This document shows, piece by piece, positions 52,861 through 62,041 of a stretch of DNA of 64,000 bases. The notes beneath the pieces were generated by a model, which saw only the letters and a program-made list of their open reading frames with translations, ran no database searches and was not told where the DNA came from. The stretch is taken from positions 1 through 64,000 of the forward strand of contig NZ_JAMBNQ010000012.1 of NCBI RefSeq assembly GCF_023715155.1. The letters run 5' to 3'. Both the position numbers and the translations under genes were made by a program. How positions within the stretch are numbered: position 1 is the first letter of the stretch; each line of letters opens with the position of its first letter. The DNA is from Neobacillus mesonae. GTDB taxonomy: Bacteria; Bacillota; Bacilli; Bacillales; Cytobacillaceae.

Positions 52861-55392
52861 TTGTTGGGGATAAGTAAAGAAAAAATACTAAAAGGAATAA
52901 AATTTATTTTCCCATTATTTTTGCTGATATTTGCAATCATTGAAATAAGAAAATTTACCGTAGACTTAAATGGGGAATTACTCAAAAGTGAATTACATCA
53001 TCTTCATTTTTGGGTATTATTGGTCATTTTACTCATTACATTTGCTGCGGTTCTGCCAATGATATTCTATGATGTGATTTTAATCAGGATTTTGGGATTT
53101 AAAGTCCCTAAAAGGGAATTGGTGGAGCAGTCATTTATAGCTAACTCATTTTCCAATCTAATCGGCTTTGGCGGCTTGATTGGTGCTATGCTTAGAACCT
53201 ACTTTTTTCATAAGTACGAACATGATAAACGAAGATTGCTGAGAATTATTGCTACAGTTTCACTTTTTTACTTAACGGGAATATCAGTATTATCATGGAT
53301 TGTAACCATATTCTACCGGAATTTTCCGTTATTTACAGATGTTAAGTGGCTTTATTTTGCTGTAGTGGGTGTAGGGTTGTATTTGCCTGTATTTCTCATC
53401 ATCAACGAAATTAATGCGAAAAAGAATGATAATCAGTCTCTCGTATCTAAGAGAGAAGGAATCAAGCTGATAGCTGTTTCCATAGTAGAATGGTTTGCTG
53501 TTTTTATGGCCATTTACTTGTTAAATAAAATACTAGGAATTCCCATTTCCTTTAAACAGTTATTTCCTGTATATATTGTGTCTGCTTGTGCCGGAATTAT
53601 TAGTATGATCCCTGGAGGATTGGGTTCCTTTGATCTTGTCTTCATTTGGGGAATGCAGGATTTACATATACCAGAGGAAAAGGTTTTAATTTTACTGCTT
53701 TTGTATCGGCTCGGTTATTATTTTATTCCGTTTTTGGCAGGGGTGGTTTTCTTTGTCAAACTTTATTGGGAGAAGTGGAATAAATTGTGGAATGACACTC
53801 CAAAGGGCATTGTTCAAAGTTTGAGTCATTCCATTTTAACCCTGCTGGTGTTTATATCAGGATTGATTTTGCTTCTTTCGGCAAGTGTGCCGGGTATTAT
53901 GTCCAGATTAAGAATTGCTCAGGAATTATTGGCCTTTCCCATCATTAACGTATCCCATCAGCTTTCGGTAGCCGCGGGGTTTTTATTACTGGGGTTATCA
54001 AGAGGGATTGAATATAGTGTAAAACGGACTTATGATTTAACAATGTTCGCATTGATTATGGCCGCACTATTTTCAATATTTAAAGGAATCGACTATGAAG
54101 AGGCAATATTTTTAATTATTGTTGCTCTTATTCTTAAGATGTCAAAAGGGCAGTTTTACCGTGAGAGTTATGTGCTGACATGGGGGAAAACGATTTTTGA
54201 TGTGGCCATAATTTTAGTCATAACCTCAATGTATTTAATTATTGGCTATCTAAATCTTCCCAATGCAAAGGTTGCTATGCCGGAAAAATTAATACCATAT
54301 GTAATTTTAGATTCCAATGATTTATTTACAAGCGCCTTCATCGGTTTGGTTATTGCTTTTATGATTCTCTCTATCGGATATTTAGTAAGTTTGCCAAAGA
54401 AGTGGAAATTTGAAAACTCGGTAAATCAGGAAACAGAGATCCTGAATCATATCTGCAAGTATAAAGGAAATGTTTTATCCCATCTAATCTTTTTGCATGA
54501 CAAATATATTTTCTGGAATAGAAAACGAAATATATTAATGGCTTTTCAACCATATGCAGACAAATTAGTGATTCTTGGTGAACCGATTGGTGAAAAAAGT
54601 GAAGTATCAAATGCAATTGAGGAATTTCAGGAGGAAGCTGACTTATATGGTTATTCATTAGTATTTTATCAAGTTGGTGATGAAATGCTGCCAATTCTTC
54701 ATAATCATGGGTTTGCCTTTTTTAAACTAGGGGAAGAAGCATATATTGACTTAGAAACTTTCTCTCATTCTGAAGAAAATATGCAGGGATTGAAATCGAT
54801 ACAAAATCAGTTTACTCGTGAAAAATATTCTTTTGAATGGCTGGAACCGCCATTTACAGACAAATTGTTTAATGAATTAAAGGAGATTTCCGCTGACTGG
54901 CTGGAAGAGAGAAAAGAGAAGGGATTTTCACTTGGATTTTTTGATGAAAACTATTTAAGTAAAGCACCGATTGCTATTATAAGAAATAAAAATCTAGAAA
55001 TTTTAGGGTTTGTCAGTATCATGTACGTCTATGATCAACAAACTATTTCAATGGATTTAATCCGCTTTAGAAAAAATGCTCCCCGTGATACGATTGATTT
55101 TCTACTGCTTTCAGTAATGGATTGGGCAAAGCATAAAGGGTATAAGTGCTTCCATATAGGGATGGCCCCTTTGGAGAATGTCAGCTTAACAAAATTTTCA
55201 TTTTTAAGTGAAAAAATAGCGGCACAAATATTTTTGCATGGTCACTTAATTTATTATTTCCAAGGATTGAAACATTTTAAAGATAAATATACAACATTTT
55301 GGAAAGCGAAATACATGGCATATCGTAAAAAATCCTCTTTGCCATTTATAATGGCTCAGATATCTCTGATGATTTCCAAAGCAAAAGAATAA
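52861..55392 (+). CDS. mprF: Phosphatidylglycerol lysyltransferase (MprF)
   Basis: An 843-residue protein that adds an aminoacyl group (normally lysine) from charged tRNA to phosphatidylglycerol and flips the product, giving resistance to cationic peptides. The N-terminal two-thirds holds about 12-14 helices (flippase, with SFSNLIGFGGLIGAMLR and PGGLGSFDLVFIWG); the C-terminal DUF2156 domain starts near residue 500 (EILNHICKYKGNVLSHLIFLHDK) and ends with LKHFKDKYTTFWKAKYMAYR. The start TTG follows AGGTGG; a second TTG three bases on is equally good. Confidence 0.95.
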   Translation: MLGISKEKILKGIKFIFPLFLLIFAIIEIRKFTVDLNGELLKSELHHLHFWVLLVILLITFAAVLPMIFYDVILIRILGFKVPKRELVEQSFIANSFSNLIGFGGLIGAMLRTYFFHKYEHDKRRLLRIIATVSLFYLTGISVLSWIVTIFYRNFPLFTDVKWLYFAVVGVGLYLPVFLIINEINAKKNDNQSLVSKREGIKLIAVSIVEWFAVFMAIYLLNKILGIPISFKQLFPVYIVSACAGIISMIPGGLGSFDLVFIWGMQDLHIPEEKVLILLLLYRLGYYFIPFLAGVVFFVKLYWEKWNKLWNDTPKGIVQSLSHSILTLLVFISGLILLLSASVPGIMSRLRIAQELLAFPIINVSHQLSVAAGFLLLGLSRGIEYSVKRTYDLTMFALIMAALFSIFKGIDYEEAIFLIIVALILKMSKGQFYRESYVLTWGKTIFDVAIILVITSMYLIIGYLNLPNAKVAMPEKLIPYVILDSNDLFTSAFIGLVIAFMILSIGYLVSLPKKWKFENSVNQETEILNHICKYKGNVLSHLIFLHDKYIFWNRKRNILMAFQPYADKLVILGEPIGEKSEVSNAIEEFQEEADLYGYSLVFYQVGDEMLPILHNHGFAFFKLGEEAYIDLETFSHSEENMQGLKSIQNQFTREKYSFEWLEPPFTDKLFNELKEISADWLEERKEKGFSLGFFDENYLSKAPIAIIRNKNLEILGFVSIMYVYDQQTISMDLIRFRKNAPRDTIDFLLLSVMDWAKHKGYKCFHIGMAPLENVSLTKFSFLSEKIAAQIFLHGHLIYYFQGLKHFKDKYTTFWKAKYMAYRKKSSLPFIMAQISLMISKAKE

Positions 55393-55396
55393 ATTT

Positions 55397-55430
55397 AAAA
55401 AAGCGGCAGGAATGATCCTGGCGCTTTTTT
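55397..55430 (+). terminator. Terminator after mprF
   Basis: AAAAAGCGGCAGGA/TCCTGGCGCTTTTTT stem-loop with T run. Confidence 0.85.
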
Positions 55431-55524
55431 ACGTATTGCTTATCTTTTACGTAACTTTTTATGGAAAATCTATTTTATTCTGGTAAAATAGATTAGGATA
55501 AAAGTACTAATAAGGGTGTTGTTA

Positions 55525-56688
55525 TTGAGACGATTGATATCTATTTTTTTTCTTATTCTGCTGGTTTTTCCTCTTCAAACTAGAACTTTTGCTAAAGCTG
55601 AGCTGGAATTAACATTGAAAAGTGATGCGGCCATTCTTTTAGATTCGGAAACAAATGCGGTTCTTTTCAGTAAAAATCCTGATAAAAAGATGTATCCCGC
55701 GAGTGTAACTAAAATCGCAACCGCTATTTATGCCATTGAGAAAGGGAATTTAAACAGTATTGCAACAGTTAGTGCAAATGCAGAAAGACAGGACGGCACA
55801 AGAGTTTATTTAGTTGCAGGTGAAAAGGTTTCATTACTTCAGCTGATTCGAGGAATGTTAATTAATTCTGGTAATGATGCTGCCGTGGCAGTTGCAGAGC
55901 AGGTAGATGGCAGTGTAGAACAATTTTCAAAGAATATTAATGAATATTTAAAAACGACAGTCGGCGTAAAAAATACTCATTTCGTAAATCCAAGCGGCTT
56001 ATTTGACAAGAACCATTATACGACAGCAAGAGATATGGCTTTAATTACCGATTATGCAATAAAAAATCCTATCTTTGCTGAAATTTTTGGGACTAAGAAA
56101 TTTCATTGGAAGAGTAAGTCCTGGGATACTAATATTCTATCCCATCATAAAATGCTGTTGGGAGAGATTCCATATGCCGGCATTACAGGAGGAAAGACGG
56201 GGTATACGACAGAGTCAAAGCAAACATTGTCTACAACGGCTGGTAATGGAAAAATAAAGCTGACTGCTGTTGTTTTAAAATCAGACTTGCAGCGGGATAA
56301 GTATGATGATACGGGAAAATTATTTGACTTCGGTTTTAAATCTTTTCATAATAGTACAATTAAACAGGGTGAAATATTTAAAAAAGGAACAAAGGAATTT
56401 TATCCAGAAAATGATACTCTTGTAACGGAAAGTGTTCAAGGAGCGGTCAGAGATTTAAGTGATAATGGGCTTCTTACGTTTAAAAACAATCAAGGGGAAA
56501 TTCTTCAAACCGTTCAATTAAAAACATTAGAACCAAAGCCGGCTCCGGCTCCTGCACCTAAAAAAGATGCGGATACAAAAGAAAATGAGCAGCCCGGTTA
56601 TGAAAGGAATATCATTTTTGGACTTTTTATTTTCGCTTTTGCTTTCATTGTCATTGGTACAGCTAAGAAAATAACTAAAAAATATTAA
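55525..56688 (+). CDS. D-alanyl-D-alanine carboxypeptidase (PBP5/DacF type)
   Basis: A 387-residue low-molecular-weight PBP with signal peptide (to about residue 24). The three active-site motifs are intact: SVTK (SxxK), SGND (SxN) and KTGYT (KTG). The C-terminal domain is followed by a Pro/Ala linker (EPKPAPAPAPKK) and a transmembrane helix (IIFGLFIFAFAFIVIG), so it is anchored in the membrane, unlike typical amphipathic-helix PBP5. The TTG start has AAGGG upstream. Could act in sporulation or in normal wall trimming. Confidence 0.92.
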   Translation: MRRLISIFFLILLVFPLQTRTFAKAELELTLKSDAAILLDSETNAVLFSKNPDKKMYPASVTKIATAIYAIEKGNLNSIATVSANAERQDGTRVYLVAGEKVSLLQLIRGMLINSGNDAAVAVAEQVDGSVEQFSKNINEYLKTTVGVKNTHFVNPSGLFDKNHYTTARDMALITDYAIKNPIFAEIFGTKKFHWKSKSWDTNILSHHKMLLGEIPYAGITGGKTGYTTESKQTLSTTAGNGKIKLTAVVLKSDLQRDKYDDTGKLFDFGFKSFHNSTIKQGEIFKKGTKEFYPENDTLVTESVQGAVRDLSDNGLLTFKNNQGEILQTVQLKTLEPKPAPAPAPKKDADTKENEQPGYERNIIFGLFIFAFAFIVIGTAKKITKKY

Positions 56689-56731
56689 AAAATAGGCAAT
56701 GAGAGTCTCAGTCTCTCATTGCCTATTTTTT
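56687..56731 (+). terminator. Bidirectional terminator
   Basis: AAAATAGGCAATGAGAG pairs with CTCTCATTGCCTATTTT, T runs on both sides. Confidence 0.9.
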
Positions 56732-57016
56732 AGGACCGCTTTGAATAGAATCTTCATTTCTACATACGTCAAAAGCGGGAGAAGCAGATTCAAAGGAAGA
56801 CGGTGAATCAATCTGATCACGGTCATCTACAAAACTTCTGGTTGCAAGAAAATCACTATGGTCTCCAAAATTTTGACCGTATCCCTGATTTTTTTTATCG
56901 GAATTATGCCACTCAGCCAAAAGGTTTTGTCCAATATTGACTGCAGAAGCATTTTCAAAGGAATTAATTTTAATCATAAATATATTAATATTAATATATG
57001 GTGCTGGAGCGGGCAT
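56723..57016 (-). CDS. GerPA/GerPF-like spore germination protein (cassette B)
   Basis: A 97-residue protein: a Pro/Ala start (MPAPAPY), a strand region ININIFMIKINSFENASAVNIGQNL, then polar sequence rich in Asp and Ser. The NIG pattern and strand are those of the GerPA-like pair at 19.6-20.1 kb. GGAGGAGATGAC precedes the ATG. It is divergent from the Hsp20-like gene of cassette B. Confidence 0.72.
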   Translation of the reverse strand: MPAPAPYININIFMIKINSFENASAVNIGQNLLAEWHNSDKKNQGYGQNFGDHSDFLATRSFVDDRDQIDSPSSFESASPAFDVCRNEDSIQSGPKK

Positions 57017-57174
57017 GTCATCTCCTCCTTACAGTTGCTTTTAAATATATGCAGGGATTGGCTGTTTATGAGACAAGTGAGTGAAAATTGGCTTAAATTT
57101 ACTAAAACAACAGTATGATGTAGTAATAAGAAAGAATTTTTATATGTTCTTTAGATAAAAGGGGGTGGAGTAAG

Positions 57175-57663
57175 ATGGATATGGAAAAGTTAAAGCAATG
57201 GATGGAACTGGCTAAAAATATGCAAGGAGGTGATTTCTGGGGGAATATATTTGACCAGGAATTTGCAAAGCAATTTATGAATGAACAACAGATGACTCCC
57301 CCTTTCAATACCTCTAATCAACAGTCTGCCAGGAAAGAAAACCCGGAAAAGTCGTTTCCGGCAATTGACTTATTAGAAGGAGAAGAAGAAGTCATTATTA
57401 TCATCGAACTGCCCGGAGTATTAAAAGAAAATGTTGAGCTTGGTTTGAACGCAAATATTCTAACAGTGAAAGGAAAGGCACAACCGCTTCATCCACAATT
57501 AAATATTTCCTATTCCGAAAGATTTTATGGGGAATTTCAGCGGCAGATTACATTGCCTGATACCATCGCTCCGAATGAAATAAGTGCAAAGTTTTGGAAT
57601 GGACTATTAATGGTTCGTTACCCAAGAAACATTGACCGTGGTGAAATCATACCGATTGACTAA
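57175..57663 (+). CDS. Hsp20/alpha-crystallin-like protein, spore type (cassette B)
   Basis: A 162-residue protein. The N-terminal amphipathic part (EKLKQWMELAKNM...FWGNIFD) matches the reverse-strand Hsp20-like protein of cassette A, and the alpha-crystallin domain runs from DLLEGEEEVIIIIELPGVLKEN to IIPID with signature FWNGLLMVRYP. GGGGGTGGAGTAAG precedes the ATG. Probable spore coat or germination protein, by similarity to CotM/GerT types. Confidence 0.78.
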   Translation: MDMEKLKQWMELAKNMQGGDFWGNIFDQEFAKQFMNEQQMTPPFNTSNQQSARKENPEKSFPAIDLLEGEEEVIIIIELPGVLKENVELGLNANILTVKGKAQPLHPQLNISYSERFYGEFQRQITLPDTIAPNEISAKFWNGLLMVRYPRNIDRGEIIPID

Positions 57664-57740
57664 TGCGTCTTTTGTACATGTTCATAACAATTCACCATAT
57701 ACATGTAAGTAAGGGTTGATTAAAGGAGCGTCAAAATGCT

Positions 57741-58178
57741 ATGTCATTAAAAAACTTTTTCATTTTATTCCGTAAAAATGAAACTGAAAATGAAATAAGA
57801 AAAAAATTGTCCATATTAGAATTGAATATAAAGGAACTGGAGGAGGCCCTCCATGGACTTAAAAATCAAAATCAAAATCAAAATGAACCTGAACAGGACG
57901 CAAAAACAAAGGATGCTCCTATAATTATCGAAAAAATCAATATTGAAAAGATTATATTAGATAAATACGAATTAAATAATAATTTTGGTCAGCTCGGTAT
58001 CAAAGAACTTAAAGGTAAATTAAATATTGGAGCAACATATGGAAGTGAATTCACACCAAAGATGGATGAAGAAGACATAGAGAAACAAGAAAAGGAAAAA
58101 AGGGAAAAAAAGGAAGAGAGTCCAGCTGAAGATAGACAAGGACCAAAAATTAATTTTAAGTCTAATAAAAAAGACTAA
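57741..58178 (+). CDS. NFG-motif spore-type protein (cassette B)
   Basis: A 145-residue paralog of the cassette-A NFG protein. It has an N-terminal coiled coil (residues 14-42: NEIRKKLSILELNIKELEEAL), a Gln/Asn-rich hinge (NQNQNQNE), the core IEKIILDKYELNNNFGQLGIKEL-then-KLNIGATYGSE, and a strongly charged, Lys/Glu tail. AAAGGAG lies 13 bases upstream of the ATG. Function unknown; context suggests a spore role. Confidence 0.7.
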   Translation: MSLKNFFILFRKNETENEIRKKLSILELNIKELEEALHGLKNQNQNQNEPEQDAKTKDAPIIIEKINIEKIILDKYELNNNFGQLGIKELKGKLNIGATYGSEFTPKMDEEDIEKQEKEKREKKEESPAEDRQGPKINFKSNKKD

Positions 58179-58196
58179 AGAAATCCTTTAGTCTTT
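58170..58196 (+). terminator. Bidirectional terminator
   Basis: AAAGACTAAAG/CTTTAGTCTTT stem overlapping the end of the NFG-motif gene; serves the convergent ykuS as well. Confidence 0.7.
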
Positions 58197-58206
58197 AAAA
58201 GAATAT

Positions 58207-58449
58207 TTATTGAAGTCTGCTTTCAACTTCACGGCAAACTTCATCAGCGGACATTCCATTTGCATCAATAACCGATGCTTTCGTAACGGTATCTTGCATT
58301 CCCATCACATTGGAATCTAGTCCTGTGACAACGCAGCAATCACAATTTTTCGCGTCATTTTCCTGTTTTAGTTCCACCACATCATAACCCTTTTCACGTA
58401 AAGCCTGCTGAACATTTGTAAGAGATTGTTCTACTCCAATCTTTGCCAT
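58207..58449 (-). CDS. ykuS: YkuS family protein (UPF0180)
   Basis: An 80-residue protein. [24 protein letters not shown] and [19 protein letters not shown] match the UPF0180 family, including the CxCC-like cysteines. Function unknown. GGAGGTGTTTTGT precedes the ATG at 58449. Confidence 0.86.
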   Translation of the reverse strand: MAKIGVEQSLTNVQQALREKGYDVVELKQENDAKNCDCCVVTGLDSNVMGMQDTVTKASVIDANGMSADEVCREVESRLQ

Positions 58450-58551
58450 ACAAAACACCTCCTCTAAAAATTATGATGCCTAAGTACAATGAAAATATTC
58501 AGGAATATTGTTTTTAATATTATCAAAAGATATAGTGGGAGGTGTTTGTGA

Positions 58552-58692
58552 ATGGGTAAACGAAGTAAACGAAAGGCCGATCCATCTACTATTGGCCTTG
58601 GTTCCCAGCAGGTTGAAGGCCAGGGGACCACAAATATGGAAACAGGTGCAAGAGAAGCATCGTCCTCCAGAAGAAAACAGAAGAGATATTAA
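58552..58692 (+). CDS. YuzL family small protein
   Basis: A 46-residue basic protein (MGKRSKRKADPSTIGLG, VEGQGTT, RKQKRY). The GLGS...VEGQGTT pattern matches YuzL-type spore proteins; function unknown. GGGAGGTG sits 7 bases before the ATG. Short and easily missed. Confidence 0.7.
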   Translation: MGKRSKRKADPSTIGLGSQQVEGQGTTNMETGAREASSSRRKQKRY

Positions 58693-58706
58693 GGTTAAAA
58701 TGAAAA

Positions 58707-58735
58707 GGGCACCATTCGAAAAGGTGCCCGTAAGA
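58707..58735 (-). terminator. Terminator of ykpA
   Basis: GGGCACC/GGTGCCC stem; on the reverse strand followed by TTTTCATTTT. Confidence 0.75.
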
Positions 58736-60355
58736 TTATTTATACATATCTGCAACTTGTTTTTGTAGTTCGGTATTTTCCAGGTATTCATCATAGCTCA
58801 TTTGTTTGTCGATGAAACCATTTGGTGTAATCTCAAAAATGCGGTTTGCAATCGTTTGGATAAATTGATGGTCGTGCGATGCAAACAGCATGGATCCTTT
58901 AAAATTAATCAAACCATTATTGAGGGCAGTAATGGACTCCAGATCTAAATGGTTTGTCGGTTCGTCAAGCAGCAGGACATTAGCCCCGCTCAACATCATT
59001 TTTGAGAGCATACAGCGAACTTTTTCTCCGCCGGATAAGACACTTGCTTTCTTTAATACCTCTTCTCCGGAGAAAAGCATTCTTCCTAAGAACCCGCGTA
59101 AAAAGCTTTCGCTTTGGTCATTAGGGGAAAATTGGCGGAGCCAGTCTACAAGATTTAACTCACTATTTTCAAAATACTCGGAGTTATCCTTTGGAAAATA
59201 GGCCTGTGAAGTGGTAATTCCCCATTTAAAGCTGCCGCTATCAGGCTCCAGCTCACCCATTAAAATTTTGAAAAGGGTAGTCTTGGCAATTTCATTTGTC
59301 CCAACCAAGGCAATCTTGTCTCCCTTGTTCATAAAAAAGCTGATATTGTCAAGTATTTTTACACCGTCAATCGTTTTACTTAACCCTTCTACCCGCAATA
59401 AATCATTTCCAATTTCACGTTCAGGTGTAAAACCTACATATGGGTAGCGGCGGGAAGACGGTTTAATGTCATCAAGTGAAATTTTATCCAATAGTTTCTT
59501 TCTTGAAGTTGCCTGTTTTGATTTTGATGCGTTTGCGCTGAATCTGGCAATGAAGTTTTGAAGCTCTTTCATTTTTTCTTCTTTCTTTTTATTTGCGTCT
59601 TGTGCCATTTTAAGCGCTAACTGGCTGGACTCATACCAAAAATCATAGTTGCCGACATAGATTTGAATTTTACCAAAATCCAGATCAGCAATATGTGTAC
59701 AAACCTTATTGAGAAAATGACGGTCGTGGGATACAACAATTACCGTATTTTCAAAGTTAATTAAAAACTCCTCCAGCCATTGAATGGCTTTAATGTCCAA
59801 ATGGTTAGTCGGTTCATCGAGAAGCAGTACATCAGGTCTTCCAAATAAAGCCTGTGCGAGCAGCACTTTTACCTTTTCTGAGCCAGTTAATTCGGCCATT
59901 GCTTTATCATGAAGCTCCTCTTCAATCCCAAGTCCTTTTAATAGAATGGCAGCTTCTGATTCTGCTTCCCAGCCGTTCAGCTCTGCAAACTCACCTTCCA
60001 GTTCCGCAGCTCTCATTCCATCTTCATCAGTGAAATTTTCTTTCATATAAATCGCATCTTTTTCCTGCATGACCTGATACAATCTTGCATGACCCATTAT
60101 AACAGTCTTCAATACTGGAAATTCTTCATATTCAAAATGGTTCTGTTTTAAAACAGCCATCCGTTCATTGGGGTCAAGCTGTATTGTACCTGTTTGGGGC
60201 TCAATTTCACCAGATAAAATTTTGATAAAGGTTGATTTACCAGCACCATTTGCCCCAATTAGACCATAGCAATTTCCTGGTGTAAATTTAATATTCACAT
60301 CTTCAAAAAGCTTACGATCTCCATATCTTAAACTAACATTACTTACGGTAATCAT
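58736..60355 (-). CDS. ykpA: ABC-F ATPase (YkpA/YbiT type)
   Basis: A 539-residue soluble protein with two ABC domains and no membrane part. First Walker A GANGAGKST, signature LTGSEKVKV (usual LSGGE) and Walker B VLLLDEPTNHLD; second P-loop GTNEIAKTT and signature LSGGEKVRC. The degenerate motifs are typical of this subgroup. ABC-F proteins act on the ribosomal E site as translation factors; EttA is the best-known member. The interdomain linker (residues 245-300) is Lys-rich. Monocistronic. Confidence 0.92.
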   Translation of the reverse strand: MITVSNVSLRYGDRKLFEDVNIKFTPGNCYGLIGANGAGKSTFIKILSGEIEPQTGTIQLDPNERMAVLKQNHFEYEEFPVLKTVIMGHARLYQVMQEKDAIYMKENFTDEDGMRAAELEGEFAELNGWEAESEAAILLKGLGIEEELHDKAMAELTGSEKVKVLLAQALFGRPDVLLLDEPTNHLDIKAIQWLEEFLINFENTVIVVSHDRHFLNKVCTHIADLDFGKIQIYVGNYDFWYESSQLALKMAQDANKKKEEKMKELQNFIARFSANASKSKQATSRKKLLDKISLDDIKPSSRRYPYVGFTPEREIGNDLLRVEGLSKTIDGVKILDNISFFMNKGDKIALVGTNEIAKTTLFKILMGELEPDSGSFKWGITTSQAYFPKDNSEYFENSELNLVDWLRQFSPNDQSESFLRGFLGRMLFSGEEVLKKASVLSGGEKVRCMLSKMMLSGANVLLLDEPTNHLDLESITALNNGLINFKGSMLFASHDHQFIQTIANRIFEITPNGFIDKQMSYDEYLENTELQKQVADMYK

Positions 60356-60666
60356 GTTAAATATCCTCCAAAAGACATATTGTTGTTCATTATACCATTA
60401 AAAAGGGGGAAGGGCGAATATTTCAAAATAGGCACAGTCAGATAATGTGAAACTTAAATCAGAGGTTTCTTTCAACCCCTGCAGATTGTTGTCCCATTGT
60501 GCTGAACCTAATATGTTGCTGCATGCATCGATAAAGAGTCAGTCCAAACCTGATTGGGGTAGGCTTAAAACGGGATAAATTTTCAAAAAAATTTTCAGGT
60601 TTTCACACTTTATTCATATTTTTGTTGTAGAATGAATGATAGCAGGATTTGAAGAAGGTGAAGAGT
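60356..60666. other. Intergenic region without recognisable genes
   Basis: AT-rich. I see no reading frame with a ribosome-binding site and no clear structure apart from a possible -10 (TAGAAT) near 60630 that could serve the small gene downstream. Confidence 0.3.
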
Positions 60667-60801
60667 GTGGCTAAAAAGCAGCTTACTGAACTTGTTAACA
60701 AATTAAAAGAAGCAGGAATAAAAGCAAGTTTAACGAAACCAAAATCTAATTACCATTTATCTTTACAACAGCTTAAAAATTATCCTTCATCTGTGAATTA
60801 A
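60667..60801 (+). CDS. Small basic protein, unknown
   Basis: A 44-residue peptide (AKKQLTELVNKLKEAGIKAS, then a Tyr/Ser-rich tail). The GTG start follows GAAGGTGAAGAGT. Its N-terminal helix is amphipathic. No family recognised. The short length leaves room for chance, but the ribosome-binding site and the terminator after it support it. Confidence 0.45.
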   Translation: MAKKQLTELVNKLKEAGIKASLTKPKSNYHLSLQQLKNYPSSVN

Positions 60802-60816
60802 TAAGAGAATAGGTAT

Positions 60817-60853
60817 AAAAAGCGATTAATCCTAGTGACTAACCGCTTTTTTT
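60817..60853 (+). terminator. Terminator after the small gene
   Basis: AAAAGCGATTA pairs with TAACCGCTTTT, then T run. Confidence 0.65.
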
Positions 60854-60855
60854 AT

Positions 60856-60935
60856 ATTGTCCAGCTTCAGTACCTGGCCATTTTCAGCCTCGAATAAGTT
60901 GTGCTTGTTCTGAAGACGTTTACGCTTTCTTATTA
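60856..60935 (+). repeat. Partial Bacillus-type intergenic repeat (GTCCAGCTTCA family)
   Basis: TTGTCCAGCTTCAG, then CCATTTTCAGCCTCGAATAA, GTGCTTG and ACGCTTTC; it matches the first part of the copy at 51.8-52.0 kb in reverse orientation. Confidence 0.6.
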
Positions 60936-60936
60936 C

Positions 60937-61542
60937 TTAATCAATCTTATTTATTATTTTCTGGTAGACATCCTCTTGATTAAAATCTTTCCCCATTGGA
61001 AACTTGGCAACGAATTTATTGTCTTTATCTACTAAATAGGTAAAAGTTGTATGGATGAACTGTCCGTTGCCAGGGTCTTTATATTGAAATTGCAAGGCAT
61101 TTGCAATTTTTTCGATGTTTTTCTGATCGTTTTTTATATCTTCCTTTTTACCTGTTAAAAACACCCAATGATCCTCATTTTCTATTCCAAACCCATCCAT
61201 GTAGTTATTTAAAACCTTAGGTGTGTCACGATAGGGATCAATTGTGATGGTGATAAATTCTATGTCTTTTCCAAAAACTCCTTTTTGTTCAAGTTTTTGC
61301 TTTAAGCCAGCCATTTTTTGTGTAGTTGTCGGACATACGTTTGGGCAATGGGTATAAATAAATTCTACAAGTTTTAACTTGGTTTTATCTTTTCCAAACG
61401 TATATTGTTTACCATTTTGATTGATTAACGTTACATTAGACGGAATAGCGGCATTTGCATCACGAATTAGGAAGAATGAGATTCCAGCTGCGATTCCAAT
61501 GAATATCGTTAAACCGCATATTAAATAGATCTTTTTCATCAT
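60937..61542 (-). CDS. SCO1/SenC/PrrC family protein
   Basis: A 201-residue thioredoxin-fold protein anchored by an N-terminal helix (IYLICGLTIFIGIAAGISFF). Copper or thiol ligands are CPNVCP and the His in FIHTTFTYLVD. SCO proteins insert copper into the CuA site of cytochrome c oxidase or keep its cysteines reduced. CPNVCP with the downstream His is intact. GAGGTATC precedes the ATG. Isolated gene. Confidence 0.9.
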   Translation of the reverse strand: MMKKIYLICGLTIFIGIAAGISFFLIRDANAAIPSNVTLINQNGKQYTFGKDKTKLKLVEFIYTHCPNVCPTTTQKMAGLKQKLEQKGVFGKDIEFITITIDPYRDTPKVLNNYMDGFGIENEDHWVFLTGKKEDIKNDQKNIEKIANALQFQYKDPGNGQFIHTTFTYLVDKDNKFVAKFPMGKDFNQEDVYQKIINKID

Positions 61543-61782
61543 GATACCTCCTCGTATATTAAGATAAAGAAGTTTATTGGAAAATGATATGGATAAATTG
61601 TGAACAAGGTTAACAATAGGTATTTTAATTTTTTAAATATCAGAATGGTTTAAATCCCGGAGTAACTATATTGCCGCCCAAACTAATTTTGAGCGGTTTA
61701 GAAAGAAATGAGCAAAATAGTGTAATTATTTGCTCTATTTCGATAACCTATTATTGGGAATGAATTCGAATGGGGGTAGATA

Positions 61783-61941
61783 ATAAAGGCAGCTGGCGAT
61801 TTAAATTTAATTGACGAGCAGGAGTCAATTGAGGTAGTGATAGAAAGAATTCAGCATCGAAAATTAACAAAGAAAAAAATTATCCAGCGGTTTTTTAGTT
61901 ATATGGAGGATAGCCCATATTTTAAAGATAATTATCACTAA
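61783..61941 (+). CDS. Candidate small gene with non-canonical start
   Basis: An open frame of 52 codons that ends KKKIIQRFFSYMEDSPYFKD. GGGGG lies just before, but the only in-frame codons after it are ATA ATA AAG; no ATG/GTG/TTG is available before codon 19. Composition is protein-like (KLTKKKI basic helix). It could use an ATA start or be a decayed gene. Confidence 0.35.
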   Translation: MKAAGDLNLIDEQESIEVVIERIQHRKLTKKKIIQRFFSYMEDSPYFKDNYH

Positions 61942-62002
61942 ATTACGTTATTTGGTTTATGGAAACTGTTTGAGGGTAAGTCTTATGATAAAGCATACAA
62001 AT

Positions 62003-62025
62003 ATTACAACTACTTTAGTTGTAAT
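62003..62025 (+). promoter_or_regulatory. Perfect palindromic operator upstream of the hemerythrin-like gene
   Basis: ATTACAACTA-CTT-TAGTTGTAAT: ten base pairs of perfect dyad around three bases, 16 bases before the ATG. It resembles operators of dimeric winged-helix repressors (MarR/OhrR/Rrf2 type). The regulator is unknown. Confidence 0.65.
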
Positions 62026-62041
62026 AGAAAGGAGAATTAAA

